A stretch of DNA of 64,000 nucleotides. Origin: an uncultured Psychroserpens sp. Its GTDB lineage: Bacteria; Bacteroidota; Bacteroidia; Flavobacteriales; Flavobacteriaceae. Under the pieces are notes generated by a model that saw nothing but the letters and a program-made list of their open reading frames with translations, was not told the DNA's origin and searched no databases. The translations under genes were made by a program, and so were the position numbers. Of the stretch, positions 19,244-27,677 are shown in pieces; position 1 is the stretch's first letter, and the number at the start of each line of letters is the position of its first letter. Where the stretch lies: positions 372,001-436,000 of the forward strand of contig CANKZZ010000003.1 in the NCBI GenBank assembly GCA_947488655.1. The letters are read 5' to 3'.

Positions 19244-20785
19244 TTACAAGGGTATATTTCCGTGCTTACGTTTTGGTCTTTCAACCTCTTTATCTTCTAA
19301 CATAGCAAAAGCTTTAATTAGCTTTCGTCTAGTATTCTTCGGAAGTATAACTTCGTCAATAAACCCACGCTCTGCAGCACTGTAAGGATTAGCAAAAAGT
19401 TGAGCATACTCAGCTTCTTTTTCTTTCCATTTAGCCTCTTTATCTTCAGCAGCATTAATTTCTTTTTTAAAGATAATTTCCGCAGCACCTTTTGCTCCCA
19501 TAACTGCAATTTCTGCGCTAGGCCAAGCAAAATTCATATCGCTTCCTATGTGTTTTGAGTTCATTACGTCGTAAGCTCCACCATAAGCTTTACGCGTAAT
19601 AACGGTGATTCTTGGCACTGTAGCTTCACTAAACGCATAAAGTAATTTTGCACCATGTACAATGATACCATTCCACTCCTGGTCTGTTCCTGGTAAAAAT
19701 CCTGGTACATCTTCTAATGTTAATAAAGGAATATTAAAACAGTCACAAAAACGTACAAAACGTGCAGCTTTTTTAGAACTATTTACATCTAAAACACCAG
19801 CGAGATACATTGGTTGATTAGCAACAATGCCAATGCTTCTACCTCCTAATCGTGCAAATCCTACTATAATATTTTCGGCATGGTCTTTATGAATTTCATA
19901 AAATGAATCCTCATCTATAATACCCTTAATAACCTCATGCATATCATATGGCTTATTAGCATTATCTGGGATTATTGTAGATAAATTATCTCGTACTTCA
20001 TCTTTAAGTTCAAAAGGTAAAAGGGTAGGAGTTTGAGTATTGTTTTGAGGTAAATAGCTTAATAATGATTTTATATCTTCTAAACATTCTACATCATTAG
20101 AAGATGTTTTATGAGCAACACCAGACTTTGTAGAGTGCGTACTTGCACCTCCAAGTTCTTCGGATGTTACATTTTCATTAGTAACAGTTTTAACCACGTT
20201 AGGACCAGTGACAAACATATAACTTGTATCTTCTACCATTAGTGTAAAATCTGTCATTGCAGGAGAGTACACAGCACCTCCAGCGCAAGGACCCATAATT
20301 GCAGATAATTGTGGTATGACACCCGAAGCTTGAACATTGCGATAAAAAATATCTGCATAACCACCAAGAGAGCGTACACCTTCTTGAATACGCGCACCTC
20401 CAGAATCATTTAGTCCAATTAATGGAGCTCCAACTTTTACAGCTAAATCCATGATTTTACAAATTTTCTCTGCATGAGTCTCAGACAATGAGCCACCAAA
20501 AACAGTAAAATCTTGAGCAAAAACGTAAACGAGTCTTCCTTGTATGGTACCATAGCCAGTAACTACACCATCTCCATAAAATACTTGTTTATCCATACCA
20601 AAGCTTTTAGTTCTATGTGTAACTAAGGCTCCAATTTCTTCAAAAGAATTATCATCTAAAAGGTAAATTACACGCTCTCTTGCTGTTAATTTTTTCTTTT
20701 GATGTTGTTTATCTATTCTCGCTTGTCCGCCACCTAAGTAGGCTTCTTTTAGCTTTTCGTTTAAGTTCTTTATTTTGTCTTCCAT
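19244..20785 (-). CDS. Acyl-CoA carboxylase, carboxyltransferase (beta) subunit, PccB-like
   Basis: This enzyme transfers the carboxyl group from carboxybiotin to an acyl-CoA, most likely propionyl-CoA, in the cytoplasm. The protein has 513 residues from ATG 20783-20785 ([12 protein letters not shown], then [12 protein letters not shown], the usual family opening). A TTG 30 nt upstream adds ten residues unlike the family and is rejected. Oxyanion-loop glycines appear in the SGGARIQEG and [10 protein letters not shown] regions. It is the last gene of the operon carrier, carboxylase, transferase. Confidence 0.92.
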   Translation of the reverse strand: MEDKIKNLNEKLKEAYLGGGQARIDKQHQKKKLTARERVIYLLDDNSFEEIGALVTHRTKSFGMDKQVFYGDGVVTGYGTIQGRLVYVFAQDFTVFGGSLSETHAEKICKIMDLAVKVGAPLIGLNDSGGARIQEGVRSLGGYADIFYRNVQASGVIPQLSAIMGPCAGGAVYSPAMTDFTLMVEDTSYMFVTGPNVVKTVTNENVTSEELGGASTHSTKSGVAHKTSSNDVECLEDIKSLLSYLPQNNTQTPTLLPFELKDEVRDNLSTIIPDNANKPYDMHEVIKGIIDEDSFYEIHKDHAENIIVGFARLGGRSIGIVANQPMYLAGVLDVNSSKKAARFVRFCDCFNIPLLTLEDVPGFLPGTDQEWNGIIVHGAKLLYAFSEATVPRITVITRKAYGGAYDVMNSKHIGSDMNFAWPSAEIAVMGAKGAAEIIFKKEINAAEDKEAKWKEKEAEYAQLFANPYSAAERGFIDEVILPKNTRRKLIKAFAMLEDKEVERPKRKHGNIPL

Positions 20786-20889
20786 ATCGATTCTCGCAAA
20801 TGCGCCAAAGCGCAAAATTGTATATGTTTAGTTAAAATCTTTTTGTATTACGTTGTATAAAATTGCTTATATATTCTCAAAGCATGAAT

Positions 20890-22329
20890 CTAATCGGGTA
20901 TTCTGAGTAGTTTTTGTGTTTTAAGATAATGCTGTACAGCAATTAGCGCTGCAAGTTTAGCTTCTGTTTTTTGCTGCTCTAATAATGTATTGGCAGAGTA
21001 GTATTTCTTCACAAAATGTGTATCAAAATTTCCACTTCTAAAAGCGTCATGCTCACAAACAAAAGTCCCAAATGGTAAAGTGGTTTGGATACCTTCGATT
21101 TGATAGTCGTTAATAGCGTATTTCATTAACGAGATTGCTTCGTCACGCGTATTTCCGTAGGTAATTAATTTAGAAATCATTGGGTCGTAATATATTGGGA
21201 TTTCCATACCTTCTTCAAAACCATTATCAACTCTAATGCCATCTCCTTTAGGAAGCTTATAAACCTCTAAAGTACCCACACTAGGCAAGAAATCATTGAG
21301 AGGATCCTCTGCATATACTCGTAATTCTAACGCATGACCATGTATTTTTATGTCTTCTTGTTTTAGCGCTAAAACCTCACCACGTGCTACTTTAATTTGT
21401 AACTCAACGAGGTCTGTTTTGGTAATTATTTCTGAGACTGGATGCTCAACCTGTAAGCGAGTATTCATTTCTAAAAAATAAAAATTTAGATTTTCGTCTA
21501 ATAGAAATTCTACTGTACCTGCGCCAACATAGTCACAAGCTTTTGCAACTCTAACAGCTGCATCTCCCATTTGCTGTCGTAATTTTGGAGTAAGCACACT
21601 AGAAGGTGCCTCTTCAACCACTTTTTGATGACGACGTTGGATACTACATTCTCTCTCAAATAAATGTATAACATTACCGTGAGTGTCTGCCAATACTTGT
21701 ATTTCTATATGTCTAGGTGAGGCAACATATTTTTCTATAAAAACTGAACCATCGCCAAATGCATTTACAGCTTCGCTTATTGCACGATCCATTTGAGACT
21801 CAAACTCAGTCTCATTTTCAACAATACGCATACCTTTTCCGCCACCACCTGCTGAGGCTTTAATTAAAATAGGAAAGCCTATTTCTTTGGCAATTTTTTT
21901 AGCTTCAGGTATATCTGTAATAGCTTCGTCTGTACCTGGAACCATTGGTATATCATACGATTTTACAGTGTCTTTGGCTGCTAACTTGCTTCCCATTACT
22001 CTAATAGCATGAGATTTTGGACCAATAAAAATGATATTGTTTTTTTCGCAAGCCTCTGCAAAATCTGCATTTTCGCTTAAAAATCCATATCCAGGATGAA
22101 TAGCATCAACATTTAGGTCTTTAGCTACGTTTATAATTTTATCTCCTAATAAATACGACTGGTTTGAAGGTGCTTCTCCTATTAAAACAGCTTCATCTGC
22201 ATATTTAACATGAGGAGATTGTCTATCTATAGTTGAGTAAATAGCAACGGTTTTAATACCCATTTTTTTTGCAGTTCGCATCACACGAATAGCGATTTCT
22301 CCACGATTGGCTACTAGTATTTTTTTCAT
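20890..22329 (-). CDS. accC: Acyl-CoA carboxylase, biotin carboxylase subunit
   Basis: The 479-residue ATP-grasp enzyme carboxylates biotin using bicarbonate and ATP. It has the N-terminal KKILVANRGEIAIRV, the glycine-rich loop KASAGGGGKGMRIV, the ECSIQRRHQK segment and NTRLQVEHPVSE with the catalytic arginine. It is slightly longer at the C-terminus than AccC of fatty-acid synthesis and is clustered with a PccB-like transferase, so it probably serves propionyl-CoA carboxylase. The symbol names the subunit type, not a proven role in fatty-acid synthesis. Confidence 0.9.
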   Translation of the reverse strand: MKKILVANRGEIAIRVMRTAKKMGIKTVAIYSTIDRQSPHVKYADEAVLIGEAPSNQSYLLGDKIINVAKDLNVDAIHPGYGFLSENADFAEACEKNNIIFIGPKSHAIRVMGSKLAAKDTVKSYDIPMVPGTDEAITDIPEAKKIAKEIGFPILIKASAGGGGKGMRIVENETEFESQMDRAISEAVNAFGDGSVFIEKYVASPRHIEIQVLADTHGNVIHLFERECSIQRRHQKVVEEAPSSVLTPKLRQQMGDAAVRVAKACDYVGAGTVEFLLDENLNFYFLEMNTRLQVEHPVSEIITKTDLVELQIKVARGEVLALKQEDIKIHGHALELRVYAEDPLNDFLPSVGTLEVYKLPKGDGIRVDNGFEEGMEIPIYYDPMISKLITYGNTRDEAISLMKYAINDYQIEGIQTTLPFGTFVCEHDAFRSGNFDTHFVKKYYSANTLLEQQKTEAKLAALIAVQHYLKTQKLLRIPD

Positions 22330-22365
22330 CGATAAAAATGTTTATCGTTTCCTTAAAAAAGGAAA
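22330..22365 (-). promoter_or_regulatory. Two back-to-back hairpins directly before the biotin carboxylase start
   Basis: CGATAAA-AATG-TTTATCG (22330-22347) abuts the start codon at 22327-22329, and TTTCCTT-AAAA-AAGGAAA (22348-22365) adjoins it. In the minus-strand mRNA both lie between the carrier-protein and carboxylase cistrons and could cover the ribosome-binding region or mark an RNA processing site. Confidence 0.5.
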
Positions 22366-22430
22366 TCTTTTTTAATTAGTTTAATTTTTTAGATACCTGT
22401 AAGGCCTTATAAACCTCGAAGGATAATTGG

Positions 22431-22919
22431 TTACGCCTCAAACTCAATAAGTAATTGATTTTTGTCAACAGCGTCACCTTTTTTAACAGAAATAGATTTT
22501 ATTACTCCGTCTCTTGGAGAAGTTAAAACGTTCTCCATTTTCATTGCTTCCAAAATTAAAAGCGTCTCATTTTCTTTAACTTCTTGACCTAATTCTACAT
22601 TAATTTCTAAAATAAGACCAGGCATTGGAGCTTTAATTTCGTTTACAAGTTTCGAACTTCCTAGCTCAAATCCCATATCTTTAATTAAAGAGTCTAATTC
22701 ATTGAAAATATTTACATTATAAGTATTATTGTTAACTTTTACTTTAACAGATTTATTGTTTAAATCTATTGTAGATATTTCGGCAGTATACGATTTGTGA
22801 TCATATAAAACGTGATATTTATCTTCTGTAATATTTAGACTATTAAGTTGGGAGCTTTCGGTTTCTGAAATATCAAAATCTAAAGTTGAATTGACATTTA
22901 CTTTAAAGGCTTGACTCAT
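22431..22919 (-). CDS. Biotin carboxyl carrier protein of acyl-CoA carboxylase
   Basis: The 162-residue protein carries biotin between the two enzyme subunits. The C-terminal biotinyl domain (about 93-162) contains APMPG and the biotinylation motif EAMKMEN with acceptor Lys127. The N-terminal 90 residues form a beta-rich region typical of the short carriers found next to PccB-type transferases. It is the first gene of the operon; the carboxylase follows after 101 nt that include two hairpins. Confidence 0.9.
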   Translation of the reverse strand: MSQAFKVNVNSTLDFDISETESSQLNSLNITEDKYHVLYDHKSYTAEISTIDLNNKSVKVKVNNNTYNVNIFNELDSLIKDMGFELGSSKLVNEIKAPMPGLILEINVELGQEVKENETLLILEAMKMENVLTSPRDGVIKSISVKKGDAVDKNQLLIEFEA

Positions 22920-23013
22920 TAAAATGTGTTTTAATTTTGGTGTAAAGATAATTAATTATAACGTTTTCGTAAATCTCAATTTTGGGATTACTAATTATTA
23001 CGCTATAAAAATA

Positions 23014-23703
23014 TTAAAGACTATTTTTTGGATTAAAATTAGAATCTTCCTGATGCCTTTTAATGGCTTTATTAGATAAGATTATACCTAAAATTAACGA
23101 AATAAATGCTCCAATCCATATGCCAGGAATGAAATCTATAAATAAAAAGAAATCATAAAAACCATGAAACGTTAATGCAAGAAGTAACCCTAATAAGTTA
23201 AGTTTAATTCTGTTTTTTGAAAATTTTGCTTTTCCCATAAAATATCCCATTAAAATTCCAAAAGTAGCATGAGCTGGCACAGCAGTAAATGCTCTTAAAA
23301 TACCAGTAACATAACCACCTTCTAAAACATAAAATATATTCTCGGTAGCAGCAAATCCCATAGAGACCATAACAGCGTACATTATACCATCAAATGGTTC
23401 ATCAAATGCCTTTTTGGGTTGATTAAAGAAACGCACAATAATGTATTTACTAAATTCCTCGGTTAATCCTACAACAATAAAAGCTTTTATAAACTGCTGT
23501 GGTACGCTAAACTCATTTTTAAGTGGTAAAATAATATCAAATACATAATAGATAATTGTAGTAACAACAATACTTACAATGGCACCTAAAAGAAAGCTAA
23601 CCAATAATAAAAGTTTAGGTTCCTTATCATATTTATCTTTAAAATACACATAAAGTATAATAACGACAACTGGTGCAAAGGCAAGTAGTAAGAGATCTAT
23701 CAT
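23014..23703 (-). CDS. PrsW family intramembrane metalloprotease
   Basis: This 229-residue polytopic membrane protein has about seven hydrophobic segments. Conserved acidic and histidine motifs of the PrsW/CAAX-protease-like group are visible: GLTEEFSKY (about 84-92), ATENIFYVLEGG, PAHATFGILMGYF and LTFHGFYDFF. Family members cleave membrane-bound regulators such as anti-sigma factors. No obvious partner is encoded adjacent to it. A Nudix gene lies 19 nt upstream on the same strand, so the two may share a transcript. Confidence 0.85.
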   Translation of the reverse strand: MIDLLLLAFAPVVVIILYVYFKDKYDKEPKLLLLVSFLLGAIVSIVVTTIIYYVFDIILPLKNEFSVPQQFIKAFIVVGLTEEFSKYIIVRFFNQPKKAFDEPFDGIMYAVMVSMGFAATENIFYVLEGGYVTGILRAFTAVPAHATFGILMGYFMGKAKFSKNRIKLNLLGLLLALTFHGFYDFFLFIDFIPGIWIGAFISLILGIILSNKAIKRHQEDSNFNPKNSL

Positions 23704-23722
23704 AAATTAGTAAGTGAAATAG

Positions 23723-24274
23723 TTATGTGGTTTTTTTACAAATAGATTCTAAAACGAGTTCGTAATATGCCTTATTTGACGCTATAAAATGATTATCTAA
23801 ACCAATATTGTTAAGTATAGTTTGAAATGTTTTAATAGACACATATTTTAAGGCTTCAACTTCTTCTCGCTGCAGTTTAAAATCTTCAAGTCTATATGAT
23901 GTTTTTATTATGAAGGTATGATGAAATTCGTTATCTATAATGCCATTAGGATACGAATTGAAGCACTCAAATACTCCAATTTTTAAAAGATTTTCTTCGG
24001 AAATATCAACGCCAATTTCTTCTTTAGCTTCTCTAACAGCAGCTTGTTCTGGAGTTTCTCCTGCATCAATATGTCCAGCAACTGAAACATCCCAAAGTAA
24101 AGGACAAATTTCTTTTGAAGCAGCACGTTGTTGGAGTAAGATGTTTCCGTAGGAATTATATAACCAAACATGTGCAGTATTATGCAAATGACCTTTAGTG
24201 TGAATTTCGGTTTTAGTGACAGAAACTCCTGTTGGCTTGCCTTGGTTGTCTACGATGTCTATATAATCTTCCAA
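23723..24274 (-). CDS. Nudix hydrolase
   Basis: The 183-residue protein contains a full Nudix box, starting at Gly67 (GHIDAGETPEQ) and ending REAKEEIG (81-88), which binds Mg and hydrolyses nucleoside-diphosphate-linked substrates. The opening DIVDNQGKPTG and the KGHLHNTAHVWL stretch resemble the isopentenyl-diphosphate-isomerase-like (YfcD) subgroup, though substrate cannot be fixed. The apparent start is TTG (24272-24274); no in-frame ATG precedes the conserved core. It sits 10 nt after the class V aminotransferase gene. Confidence 0.88.
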   Translation of the reverse strand: MEDYIDIVDNQGKPTGVSVTKTEIHTKGHLHNTAHVWLYNSYGNILLQQRAASKEICPLLWDVSVAGHIDAGETPEQAAVREAKEEIGVDISEENLLKIGVFECFNSYPNGIIDNEFHHTFIIKTSYRLEDFKLQREEVEALKYVSIKTFQTILNNIGLDNHFIASNKAYYELVLESICKKTT

Positions 24275-24284
24275 AATAAAAATT

Positions 24285-25442
24285 TTAAAGTACAGATTTT
24301 ATACAGTTAACTAACTTTTTAAAATGGCTTTCGGTATTAAATAAATGGCATGAGATACGAATAAACTTACCTCTAAATGAGACATGTATTTTTTCTGTCT
24401 CTAATGCAGTTTTTAGTTTATCTATTTGAGTATCTTCTGGAAGCTTTATACCAAATAAATGATGCGTTCTATAATTAGTATCTTCTATAACGCAACCTAA
24501 AGTTGTGAGTTGCTGTGTTGCATTTAAAGAAATTGATTTACAATAATCTTGTATGGCTTTTGGTGTCCATTCTATTATTTGTTTGAGTGCCTCTATTTGC
24601 ATTTTAACGTAAATGAAATTACCACTTTCTCCAACAACATAGCGGTTTGCAAAGGGTTTGTACTGGTCTTCGTAATTGGTTAAATCTGTTAATTTTTCGC
24701 TATTTAAGCGATTTGTCCAATTGTTCTCTATTGGTTCTCCATCGTCAAAATAAGAACCATAGTAGGCATAACCGCAACCATAGGGTCCGAAAAGCCATTT
24801 ATAACCAGCACAAATCAAAGCATCTGGCTTTATATCTTTTATAGAAAATGGTAATGCTCCAATAGTCTGACTTCCATCAACAATTAATAATGCATTGTGT
24901 AGATTAGTTTTTTCTCTAATGGCTTTTAAATCAAAAATGGTTCCGTTAGACCAATGAATTTGACCTAATGCAACCACTGCGGTTTTGCTGGTTATATTAT
25001 CTAAAATATCTTGATTCCATCGCTTAGCGTTGTTCGCTTTTAAATTAGGACTCGCAATCGTTTTAATGTTAGCATCGTACTTGTCTGCAAGTTTTTTCCA
25101 GGCATAAATATTACTAGGAAACTGTTCTTCTATAACTAGAATTTCATCATTTGGTTTAAGTTTGATATTATTTGCAACTGTAGCAATTCCGTAGGAAACA
25201 GAAGGTATACTTGCAATGCGCTCGGGTTGATTGTTCTCGATAAGTGTTGAGAACAATTGCTTTAACTCGGTCACTGGATCAAAAAAATCTGATGATGGAA
25301 TAGTATACGGTTTGCTTTTTTGCAATACTGCATCAATACCAGCTTGTTCTACACTTTTAAACGATGGCGAAAGGCTAGCTGTATTTAAATAGGTGATATC
25401 TTCTGGTATAGAAAAAAGCTGTTTTTGATGAGATATAATCAT
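24285..25442 (-). CDS. Class V aminotransferase family PLP enzyme (cysteine-desulfurase-like fold)
   Basis: This 385-residue PLP enzyme has Asp189 in LLIVDGSQTIG (pyridine nitrogen contact) and the Schiff-base Lys215 in ICAGYKWLFGPYG. It lacks the cysteine-bearing SxxC segment of true desulfurases, so it is more likely an aminotransferase, isopenicillin-epimerase-like enzyme or C-S lyase. It starts at ATG 25440-25442, just after a terminator that ends the M42 peptidase transcript, and heads a run with Nudix and PrsW genes. Confidence 0.85.
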   Translation of the reverse strand: MIISHQKQLFSIPEDITYLNTASLSPSFKSVEQAGIDAVLQKSKPYTIPSSDFFDPVTELKQLFSTLIENNQPERIASIPSVSYGIATVANNIKLKPNDEILVIEEQFPSNIYAWKKLADKYDANIKTIASPNLKANNAKRWNQDILDNITSKTAVVALGQIHWSNGTIFDLKAIREKTNLHNALLIVDGSQTIGALPFSIKDIKPDALICAGYKWLFGPYGCGYAYYGSYFDDGEPIENNWTNRLNSEKLTDLTNYEDQYKPFANRYVVGESGNFIYVKMQIEALKQIIEWTPKAIQDYCKSISLNATQQLTTLGCVIEDTNYRTHHLFGIKLPEDTQIDKLKTALETEKIHVSFRGKFIRISCHLFNTESHFKKLVNCIKSVL

Positions 25443-25460
25443 AGCTATTTATAAATAAGA

Positions 25461-25501
25461 AAGCCTCTTATTACACCATACTTAGTGACCAAAAGAGGCT
25501 T
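25461..25501 (-). terminator. Terminator of the M42 peptidase gene
   Basis: A 9-bp stem (AAGCCTCTT at 25461-25469 with AAGAGGCTT at 25493-25501) lies 31 nt past the M42 stop codon. On the minus strand it is followed by TCTTATTTAT. It separates the peptidase from the aminotransferase operon. Confidence 0.75.
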
Positions 25502-25531
25502 AATAGTTTTTATTTTATGTTGCTTAGCAAC

Positions 25532-26620
25532 TTATTTAAAATATGAAAAAGTTTCACCATCCTTAATTTTAAGTAAAGTTTCGTAAATCATTTTAATTAC
25601 ATTTTCTACATCATCACGATGTACCATTTCTACCGTAGTGTGCATGTAACGCAAAGGTAAAGAGATTAGTGCAGATGCAACACCTCCATTGCTGTATGCA
25701 AAAGCATCTGTATCTGTTCCTGTTGCTCTAGACAATGCTGAGCGTTGAAATGGTATTTTCTTAGCTGTTGCAGTATCTATAATTAAATCTCTTAATTTTT
25801 GTTGCACTGCAGGAGCATAAGCAACTACAGGACCTTTACCAATTTCTAAATGACCTTCTTTCTTCTTGTCAATCATTGGTGTGGTCGTATCATGAGTTAC
25901 ATCTGTAACTATGGCCACATTTGGCTTAATAGTCTCGGTAATCATTTGTGCACCTCGAAGTCCAATTTCTTCTTGTACAGAATTAGTAATATATAGACCA
26001 AACGGTAATTTCTTTTTATTCTCTTTAAGCAAACGAGCTACTTCAGCAATCATAAATCCGCCCATTCTATTATCTAAAGCACGACAAACAAATTTATCTT
26101 CGTTTAGAATATGAAACGTATCAGGATATGTGATAACGCAACCAACATGAACACCAAGTTTTTCAACCTCTTCTTTAGTCGCACAACCACAATCAATAAA
26201 AATATTATCTGGTTTTGGTGCTTCTTCTTTTGCCTTGCTTCTTGTATGTATTGCTGGCCAACCAAAAACACCTTTAACGATACCGTTATTAGTATGGATA
26301 TTTACTATTTTACTTGGTGCAATTTGGTGATCACTACCACCATTTCTAATAACGTAAATTAATCCGTTGTCACTAATATAATTTACATACCATGAAATTT
26401 CATCTGCATGACCTTCTATAACGACCTTGTATTTTGCATCAGGATTTATAACACCAACAGCAGTACCATAAGTATCTGTAATAAATTCGTCTACGTAGGG
26501 TTTAAGGTAATCCATCCAAACTTTTTGTCCTTCCCATTCATATCCTGTAGGAGCTGCATTGTTAAGATATTTTTCAAGAAAATCAATTGATTTTTTATTT
26601 AGTATGCTTTTTGAAGCCAT
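25532..26620 (-). CDS. M42 family metallopeptidase (tetrahedral aminopeptidase type)
   Basis: The 362-residue protein is a dinuclear zinc aminopeptidase of the M42 family, which forms large cytoplasmic particles that trim peptides. Metal-ligand motifs are visible as VIEGHADEISW, CRALDNRMGG, the catalytic SVQEEIGLRGA, VTDVTHD and the final TTVEMVHRDD. It has no signal peptide. It is a single-gene unit with its own terminator. Confidence 0.92.
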   Translation of the reverse strand: MASKSILNKKSIDFLEKYLNNAAPTGYEWEGQKVWMDYLKPYVDEFITDTYGTAVGVINPDAKYKVVIEGHADEISWYVNYISDNGLIYVIRNGGSDHQIAPSKIVNIHTNNGIVKGVFGWPAIHTRSKAKEEAPKPDNIFIDCGCATKEEVEKLGVHVGCVITYPDTFHILNEDKFVCRALDNRMGGFMIAEVARLLKENKKKLPFGLYITNSVQEEIGLRGAQMITETIKPNVAIVTDVTHDTTTPMIDKKKEGHLEIGKGPVVAYAPAVQQKLRDLIIDTATAKKIPFQRSALSRATGTDTDAFAYSNGGVASALISLPLRYMHTTVEMVHRDDVENVIKMIYETLLKIKDGETFSYFK

Positions 26621-26677
26621 AAGATTGTAGTATTTCTATTTCTGTAAAAATAACGAGTATAATTCTTTTTTTAATTA

Positions 26678-26685
26678 CTTCGGAA
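26678..26685 (-). repeat. Intergenic copy of the over-represented octamer TTCCGAAG
   Basis: CTTCGGAA on the plus strand, in the gap between the divergent M42 peptidase and ABC transporter genes. It is one of three copies outside genes among 22 in the window. Confidence 0.6.
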
Positions 26686-26757
26686 GAATTTTTTGTAACA
26701 AATTAGTCTATTTTTATACTTATGTGATAATATCATAACCATCTAAATATATTGATA

Positions 26758-27645
26758 ATGAAACTAATTATTGAAAATCTTACAAAAACATATAAAAATG
26801 GTGTAAAAGCCATAGATAATTTGAACTTAGAAATTGGAACAGGAATGTTTGGATTGCTTGGCCCAAATGGAGCAGGTAAGTCGTCTTTAATGCGAACTAT
26901 CGCAACATTACAGAGTCCAGATTCTGGCTCAATTATGTTTGGAGATATTAATGTTTTGGAAGATAAAATGTCTCTTAGAAAGGTGTTAGGATATTTGCCT
27001 CAGTCTTTTGGAGTGTATCCAAAAATGTCTGCAGAAGCTTTACTAGATTATTTTGCAACCTTAAAAGGAGTGAGTTCTAAAACTGAAAGAGAAGCTTTGG
27101 TAAAGGAAGTTTTAGAGATTACTAATTTATATGACATGCGTAAAAAGCATGTTGCAGGATATTCTGGTGGTATGAAGCAACGTTTTGGTATTGCTCAATT
27201 GTTACTTAATAATCCAAAATTGATAATTGTTGATGAACCAACCGCAGGATTAGATCCAGCCGAAAGACATAGATTTTTAAACGTACTTAGAGAAGTTGGT
27301 ACAAATTGTACGGTTATCTTTTCTACGCATATTGTTGAAGATGTTAAAGAATTATGTAACGATATGGCTATTTTAAATGGAGGTCGTATTTTAAAACAAA
27401 CCACACCATCAAACGCAAGAAAAGAATTAACCAATAAAATTTGGACTAAGATTGTTGAGCGTGATGATTTAGAAGCTAATGAAGCTAAATACAACGTGTT
27501 ATCGTCAAATTATAATGAAGATAATACGTTAAATATTAGAGTGTTTGCAGATGTGCAACCAGATGCAGATTTCATAAACTCTGAACCACAATTAGACGAT
27601 GTGTACTTTATTGCCTTAAAACAAGACGAACCAGTTTTAAGCTAA
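26758..27645 (+). CDS. ABC transporter ATP-binding protein
   Basis: This 295-residue ATPase starts at ATG 26758 (MKLIIENLTKTYKNG); a TTG two codons upstream is less likely. It has Walker A GPNGAGKSSLMR, the signature YSGGMKQRFGIAQ, Walker B LIIVDEPTAGLDP and the switch histidine in VIFSTHIVED. The C-terminal 70 residues are an accessory region. It powers the permease encoded 32 nt downstream. Cargo is unknown. Confidence 0.92.
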   Translation: MKLIIENLTKTYKNGVKAIDNLNLEIGTGMFGLLGPNGAGKSSLMRTIATLQSPDSGSIMFGDINVLEDKMSLRKVLGYLPQSFGVYPKMSAEALLDYFATLKGVSSKTEREALVKEVLEITNLYDMRKKHVAGYSGGMKQRFGIAQLLLNNPKLIIVDEPTAGLDPAERHRFLNVLREVGTNCTVIFSTHIVEDVKELCNDMAILNGGRILKQTTPSNARKELTNKIWTKIVERDDLEANEAKYNVLSSNYNEDNTLNIRVFADVQPDADFINSEPQLDDVYFIALKQDEPVLS

Positions 27646-27677
27646 TTTTTATTCATAATTTTTAAAAAAAGTACACT

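Noticed and set aside
20786-20815. TTG-initiated N-terminal extension of the carboxyltransferase
   Set aside because: The ten added residues do not fit the family start, and the ATG at 20783-20785 does.
26752-26757. TTG start two codons before the ABC ATPase ATG
   Set aside because: MKLIIENLTK from 26758 matches the family start better.
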